A stretch of DNA of 21,706 nt. Source: Tritrichomonas foetus. Taxonomy: Eukaryota > Parabasalia > Tritrichomonadida > Tritrichomonadidae. The notes beneath the pieces were generated by a model, which saw nothing but the letters and a program-made list of their open reading frames with translations, was not told where the DNA came from and searched no databases. Within the stretch, counting starts at the first letter, position 1, and every line of letters begins with the position of its first letter. Positions 18,801 through 21,706 of the stretch are shown one piece after another. Position numbers and translations under genes: made by a program. Where the stretch lies: assembly GCA_001839685.1 (NCBI GenBank), contig MLAK01000393.1, positions 4,995 to 26,700 of the forward strand, in the 5' to 3' direction.

Positions 18801-19731
18801 TAAAATCTTCACGAGCTTTTGAAATCAAAACAAGTTTTTCTTCGAGGTTTTTAAAGGTAGATTCAACATCATCTCCTGCATAAACGTCTTCAAAAACAAC
18901 GTGTGATGATGCGGATGGTTTTAAAGCAGCCCATCTCGCAGGTGGATATATATTTGGATTAGATGATGAATCCAACTCTTGACCAGGAATGTTTGACTTT
19001 TTCTGAGGAACTCTTGCTGATTTTTCATTACCTTTTTTGTGTGTTTCTTCATTTGGTGTATTGGATGCATTTACATCAGTTGCTGAAGCTAAATCGTGTG
19101 ATGGTGATTGGCTGATATCACCATATCGGCTATGAACATTTTTTAGGCCATAAGTTGAGCTCACATTTTGAATGTAATTCAATTCTATGCCTTCTTCTCC
19201 TTTATTTACATAACCGTTTTTTGGTAAAACTGATAAGAATACATTCAAATCAACACCTGACTCAGTTAGAGTCGCGAGCTGTTTCGGAAGGTATGGATAA
19301 TTTGTAACGATATATAAAATGTCAATTCGGCCATCAAAAAGCTGTCCTGGCTTATTTGAATCGTCGGCATTATTGCCTCCGTCTTTATTTGAGCTTCGAC
19401 TCTTTTTGCCACTTTTTGTACTGTTTTTGGCCTTTTCTTGGGCGGCGAAAAGCTTTTTCTTTGCGTCGAGAATTTTTGAAACATCACTATCGATTCGTGA
19501 TTTAAAGCCTTTTACGATTCCTGCTGAAGAATCATGCTTAGCTTTTCCTCCTCCCTTTGCATCAGCCTTTGACGCGCGTCCTCCGCCTTCAGCAAAATCT
19601 TGCGCATTGAGAAAAACGATTTCCTTTTTAAAATTTGTTTTGATGTAATCTGCTAGTTGGCCAAAGTCTATAGCATTTTGAATAATATCGAGTGTGCAAA
19701 TAACTGAATTTACCGTGAAATCTTGCGCCAT
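15841..19731 (-). CDS. SPAG17/PF6-like central-apparatus protein of the flagellum
   Basis: The 1296-aa product resembles SPAG17 (PF6 in Chlamydomonas), a scaffold of the C1a projection of the axonemal central pair needed for flagellar beating. Its segments follow the SPAG17 order. First come an N-terminal domain (1-45), a Gly/Lys/Ser-rich linker (about 48-128) and a strand-helix region with YPYLPKQLATLTESGVDLNV (about 145-170). Then comes LWVLTLPPVPRTM near 508, like the conserved LPxPP segment. A run of D-G-T / N-G-T hairpin repeats follows (about 685-782), then PRFFAIRND near 932. Low-complexity Pro/Lys-rich stretches lead to a C-terminal ASH-like Ig domain (about 1197-1296, INFGKVRVNTAATAQIVVTN). 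It is much shorter than the human protein (about 2200 aa). The start is the first ATG, 25 nt after an initiator-like motif. Confidence 0.85.
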   Translation of the reverse strand: MAQDFTVNSVICTLDIIQNAIDFGQLADYIKTNFKKEIVFLNAQDFAEGGGRASKADAKGGGKAKHDSSAGIVKGFKSRIDSDVSKILDAKKKLFAAQEKAKNSTKSGKKSRSSNKDGGNNADDSNKPGQLFDGRIDILYIVTNYPYLPKQLATLTESGVDLNVFLSVLPKNGYVNKGEEGIELNYIQNVSSTYGLKNVHSRYGDISQSPSHDLASATDVNASNTPNEETHKKGNEKSARVPQKKSNIPGQELDSSSNPNIYPPARWAALKPSASSHVVFEDVYAGDDVESTFKNLEEKLVLISKAREDFNNFFQGKSLINLPSPPNIGGCTLDNFTEYMVERPGDFVNALYHELRSNKYTTAQPTPPPPSHDLYEGIFKDGMNELDRKVIFLEPREMNDMFFNFELPCSLHSLLYRLVNWSLSGENVAACSALSEFIGSPPNFYAYAGQRFDTIVQSTNKKYGLNLPMSFFDWSQWTSLTEYIQIGDALADAIHYAGLIETYFDEPLGMLWVLTLPPVPRTMGQFMSHYSMPQTIDGITEYIERLYNKNIIPERKARAPPSPAQVLRDNLDFNVLIPPLSQRMADSSSYYKLPVSISNSASFNAPYYFESGLKVDIMRELENEKLTFQYNAYYKQLFEVYANSMAISIEPIEGIRIMFEKPFSVTVLFNEQSIRYDSESIMVKSTGEPPIMITSDGALILSENEQQQMIVHPNGTISRHINGEWSSVDAEGNSYIHTPEGLMVKEKDKKHSEIVDLSTGTKSMIRPDDTEYYIKSDGTRRILFSLELSIEQTPITENNPIEKTVFDIPNFPVLQKEGSQLTISLDRFEMKFVDKTVTVTCPDYTITVDEEKAFIKVSNSSDEMNLTQNRCEFKHEDRVLIADDQGIEKVCQLNVEVTGKKKIVTYDTFWGVAVPIKEQITEQQQYQLYRQFLPRFFAIRNDMTMSEFIRKDCIDTEECEEFHEVLAHPTGTECNIVTYHHPTKPAVVYFENTPMSKSERANTLKALHIPKAKKEKLGSSKSKRDMPPDEDEEEQISISESCRQALLCDNKLFVQAMNNWLEKHQMQYEEANRPIEQSEPEELHLPPPTPAPRILEKQANLYQPSAEQFTRVKNESGEILNYWESREAEFAMPLDEPRNLQKPLSPRVSLFDPPRFFREEKKKNLYEKDYSEGSKPVSRSMPALTPKTPSKNITRPVTVKATPDVINFGKVRVNTAATAQIVVTNMGTIPLHYSVTQATNSYIKVLTIPGVVFPGLRMNLKVALQPVPEPQIITTSFQLKTPKFDMSIPVTVTVVD

Positions 19732-20988
19732 AGAGAAAAATAGAAAAGAAAGAGAATGAAATTTGGGAAAATTGGATTAACGGGCAAAAAGTGACAGATC
19801 ATGTGTATTAAACTTTTTCAATATTTGACGATTAAAATAATCAGTTCTCTAATCATGACAAATCCTTTCATGATAAAATGATTTCTATGTATTGTTATTA
19901 TACAAACCATACAATATCAGCTTTATAATGCAAATAATAGAATGATATGCAAATATATGGATTTTCAAAAGAAATGAATCAATCCAAATTATGTTACTGA
20001 CGATATAATATGTTTTTAAATGATAAATATTTCACTATTAGATTTATACAAATTAATTATGATGATTTTTGATTGTTATCAATGATATAAAAAAATCACG
20101 AAAAATAAATCTATCATTCATGAATTTATCACGCTATAAAGTTTACAAATGTTTTACATTCATTTGATTCTGGATAGCAATTTAGCCCAAAATCGTCCAC
20201 AAAGACTAAGAGAAAAAATCGTTTCATTAAATCTTTTGGTTATTTTCAAACTTCTCTGAAAAAGATCAATTTTTTCAATACATGAAAAACGCCATCTTAT
20301 TTCAAAGTAAAATATCTGAGATAGTTATTTGATTTCATTTGTCATTATTTGGTATTTTTCTATAACTTAATATTTAATATAAAATTTCTCTTTAGTTTTA
20401 TAATAAAATCACTCCATCCTGCCGAAAAACGTATTTGTGATTCACAGAGTTTTCTATTAGAGGACAAATAATTCACCATTGAGTGAAAAATGGAATCAAT
20501 TTTTGACCATAAAATTTTGATCTGATGAAATTTAGTTCGTTAGAGATTTAGAGAATTATTTGAATAGTTGACTTTTTCTGAAAATATATTCTTTGATTTA
20601 TGATTTTGTAAGATGTATACAAACTAACTAGCTCTAGATGTAGAAGACNATTGAGAGATCTAAATGAATAATTGTTGATATTATTGTCATCTAAAAATTA
20701 TTTAATTGTAATCCTATTAATAATATATAAATATTATAATTTAAAAATCAAGATACAGAGAAAACCAAATCCAAAAAAAAATTGTGAGAAAAAAATAAAC
20801 CCCACAGAAATTTCTGAGAATTATTGAGATAAAAAGTGATTTTATAGCATTAATATCTTGATTATTTCTTATCATAAATCGTGCTTTTTATTATCATATG
20901 ACCCTCCATCGAAAATTATAATGTTTTCCAAAATACAAAAATGAAGTATAAAAAAAATATTAATAATTTTGATATAAATAAAAAAAAT
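19732..20988. other. AT-rich region upstream of the SPAG17-like gene
   Basis: About 1.25 kb that presumably carries the SPAG17-like promoter at its left end. Short ATG frames occur on both strands around 20129-20259, but neither is supported. One base, 20649, is recorded as N. I see no RNA gene, repeat family or transposon end. Confidence 0.55.
19755..19759 (-). promoter_or_regulatory. Initiator-like motif of the SPAG17-like gene
   Basis: The minus strand reads TCATT. With +1 at 19757 the leader is 25 nt. A GACGATT motif lies further upstream at 19827-19833, and another GACGATA at 19999-20005. Confidence 0.5.
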
Positions 20989-21204
20989 TTAGGCATCAAT
21001 GAGAAGATTACGAATGTTTTGCCATCTAAATGGCGAGTCATCAGAAAATTCACTTGGCATCGAGTCTGGAAAAAAACATATTGGATTCCATTTTTCTTGA
21101 TTTGGTCTTTCAATCGTTGTATCTGTATCCCTGCTTGAGAATGTGCTGTTGAGGACTGCCAGTCTATTTTCTTCATATACTAAAATTTTATGACAGAAAA
21201 GATT
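20989..21204 (-). pseudogene. Coding-like gene relic without a start codon
   Basis: One minus-strand frame is open for 71 codons and ends with TAA (overlapping a TAAA signal) at 20989. The part from about 21180 down to 20992 is clearly richer in GC than the flanks and reads like ordinary protein: EENRLAVLNSTFSSRDTDTT, ERPNQEKWNP, and a C-terminus SPFRWQNIRNLLIDA. There is no ATG except an internal one, and a TGA at 21205-21207 closes the frame upstream. No trichomonad 3' splice signal (ACTAACACACAG) is seen upstream, so a terminal exon is unlikely. The best reading is the 3' end of a decayed gene. I do not recognise the family. A second minus-strand frame is open over the same bases and starts with ATG at 21176, but its translation ends in a low-complexity Phe-rich run through the AT-rich flank. 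Confidence 0.45.
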
Positions 21205-21278
21205 TCAATACATTCATATTTGTCAAATGGAAATTGAATTAATTCAACATCACTGAGTTAAAACTATCAAAATTTTCG

Positions 21279-21298
21279 CGATTTTTAATTAAAAATCG
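21279..21298. repeat. Perfect 20-bp palindrome
   Basis: CGATTTTTAATTAAAAATCG equals its own reverse complement over 20 bp with no loop. It lies about 75 bp upstream of the relic. The role is unknown; it could be a dimeric protein site or a cruciform-prone sequence. Confidence 0.85.
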
Positions 21299-21497
21299 AT
21301 AGAAGAAGTGTAAATAGAATTATGGGAAGCAGTATTATAATCTTTGTGATTCTTGGAAAAAAAGCTTCTCACAATTTTTTTTTAGGCTTTCTCCAAAATC
21401 GCTCTTTTTTCGGTTTAATTGTTGCAAAATTTCAAAACTATGAATAAATATGGCTCATAACTATAAAAAATAGATTTAACAATTGACTGAAAGCTGT

Positions 21498-21596
21498 TCA
21501 CCCGAAAACTGAAACAATAGCTTCTTCAGAATCATTTTCGAAATATTTTTGAATTCGGCCATTTGCGAAGTTTGCGATAAGGGAAATTTTCGTCAT
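21498..21596 (-). other. Short ATG frame, possibly the 5' part of the relic
   Basis: A 32-codon minus-strand frame begins ATG at 21596 and reads MTKISLIANFANGRIQKYF, then ENDSEEAIVSVFG, before a TGA. Its composition is protein-like, but its length is within chance. It lies upstream of, and on the same strand as, the relic at 20989-21204. It could be the start of the same decayed gene. Confidence 0.25.
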
Positions 21597-21706
21597 TCTT
21601 TTAGCTATTTGGGTTTTGATTTTTGACTGATGGTATTAAGTAATACTGATGATAAGGATCATTTTAGTGATTTCGTACGTTAAGACTATTTGGTTTGTAT
21701 ACATCT

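Noticed and set aside
20129..20259. Two opposing short ATG frames (32 and 36 codons)
   Set aside because: The lengths are expected by chance in this base composition, and neither has a recognised match.
20916..21176. 86-codon minus-strand ATG frame with an initiator-like motif
   Set aside because: It overlaps the more protein-like frame of the relic. Its last third is a Phe/Leu run from AT-rich DNA, so it is probably a shadow frame.

Overview
The window looks like nuclear DNA of a parabasalid protist, most likely a trichomonad of the Tritrichomonas/Trichomonas type. The evidence is the very AT-rich intergenic DNA, the lack of introns in every gene that can be read, and initiator-like TCA(C/T)(A/T) motifs 5-25 nt before several start codons. 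There are also TAAA polyadenylation-like signals that overlap stop codons, an R2R3 Myb regulator, a protein kinase fused to Sel1 repeats, and a flagellar central-apparatus gene. The species is inferred, not shown.

Layout from left to right. A 17-bp tandem repeat of at least 16 units runs in from the left edge (2-272). An R2R3 Myb gene lies on the minus strand (461-1123). On the plus strand follow a kinase-Sel1 gene broken by a frame-shifting deletion and followed by an A26 tract (1927-3798), a Mei2-like two-RRM protein (5192-6076), a very large USP7-type deubiquitinase (6320-11791), and a folliculin/SMCR8-family longin-DENN protein (12230-13849). The minus strand then carries an unrecognised 108-aa protein (15146-15472) and a compact SPAG17/PF6 flagellar protein (15841-19731). 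The last 2 kb is mostly non-coding but holds a coding-like stretch without a start codon (20989-21204), probably a gene relic, and a perfect 20-bp palindrome.

The genes do not form an operon or a dedicated system. They are separate eukaryotic housekeeping and regulatory genes: transcription (Myb), signalling (kinase), RNA binding (Mei2-like), ubiquitin removal (USP7), GTPase or nutrient signalling (folliculin/SMCR8) and motility (SPAG17). I found no convincing new multi-gene system. The points most worth following are the rebuilt architecture of the USP7 homologue with its conserved C-terminal tail, the folliculin/SMCR8 homologue, the Mei2-like protein without its third RRM, the possible retrocopy origin of the broken kinase, and the relic near the right end. 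Several upstream coordinates are first in-frame ATG codons chosen over longer reading frames that open only with TTG.
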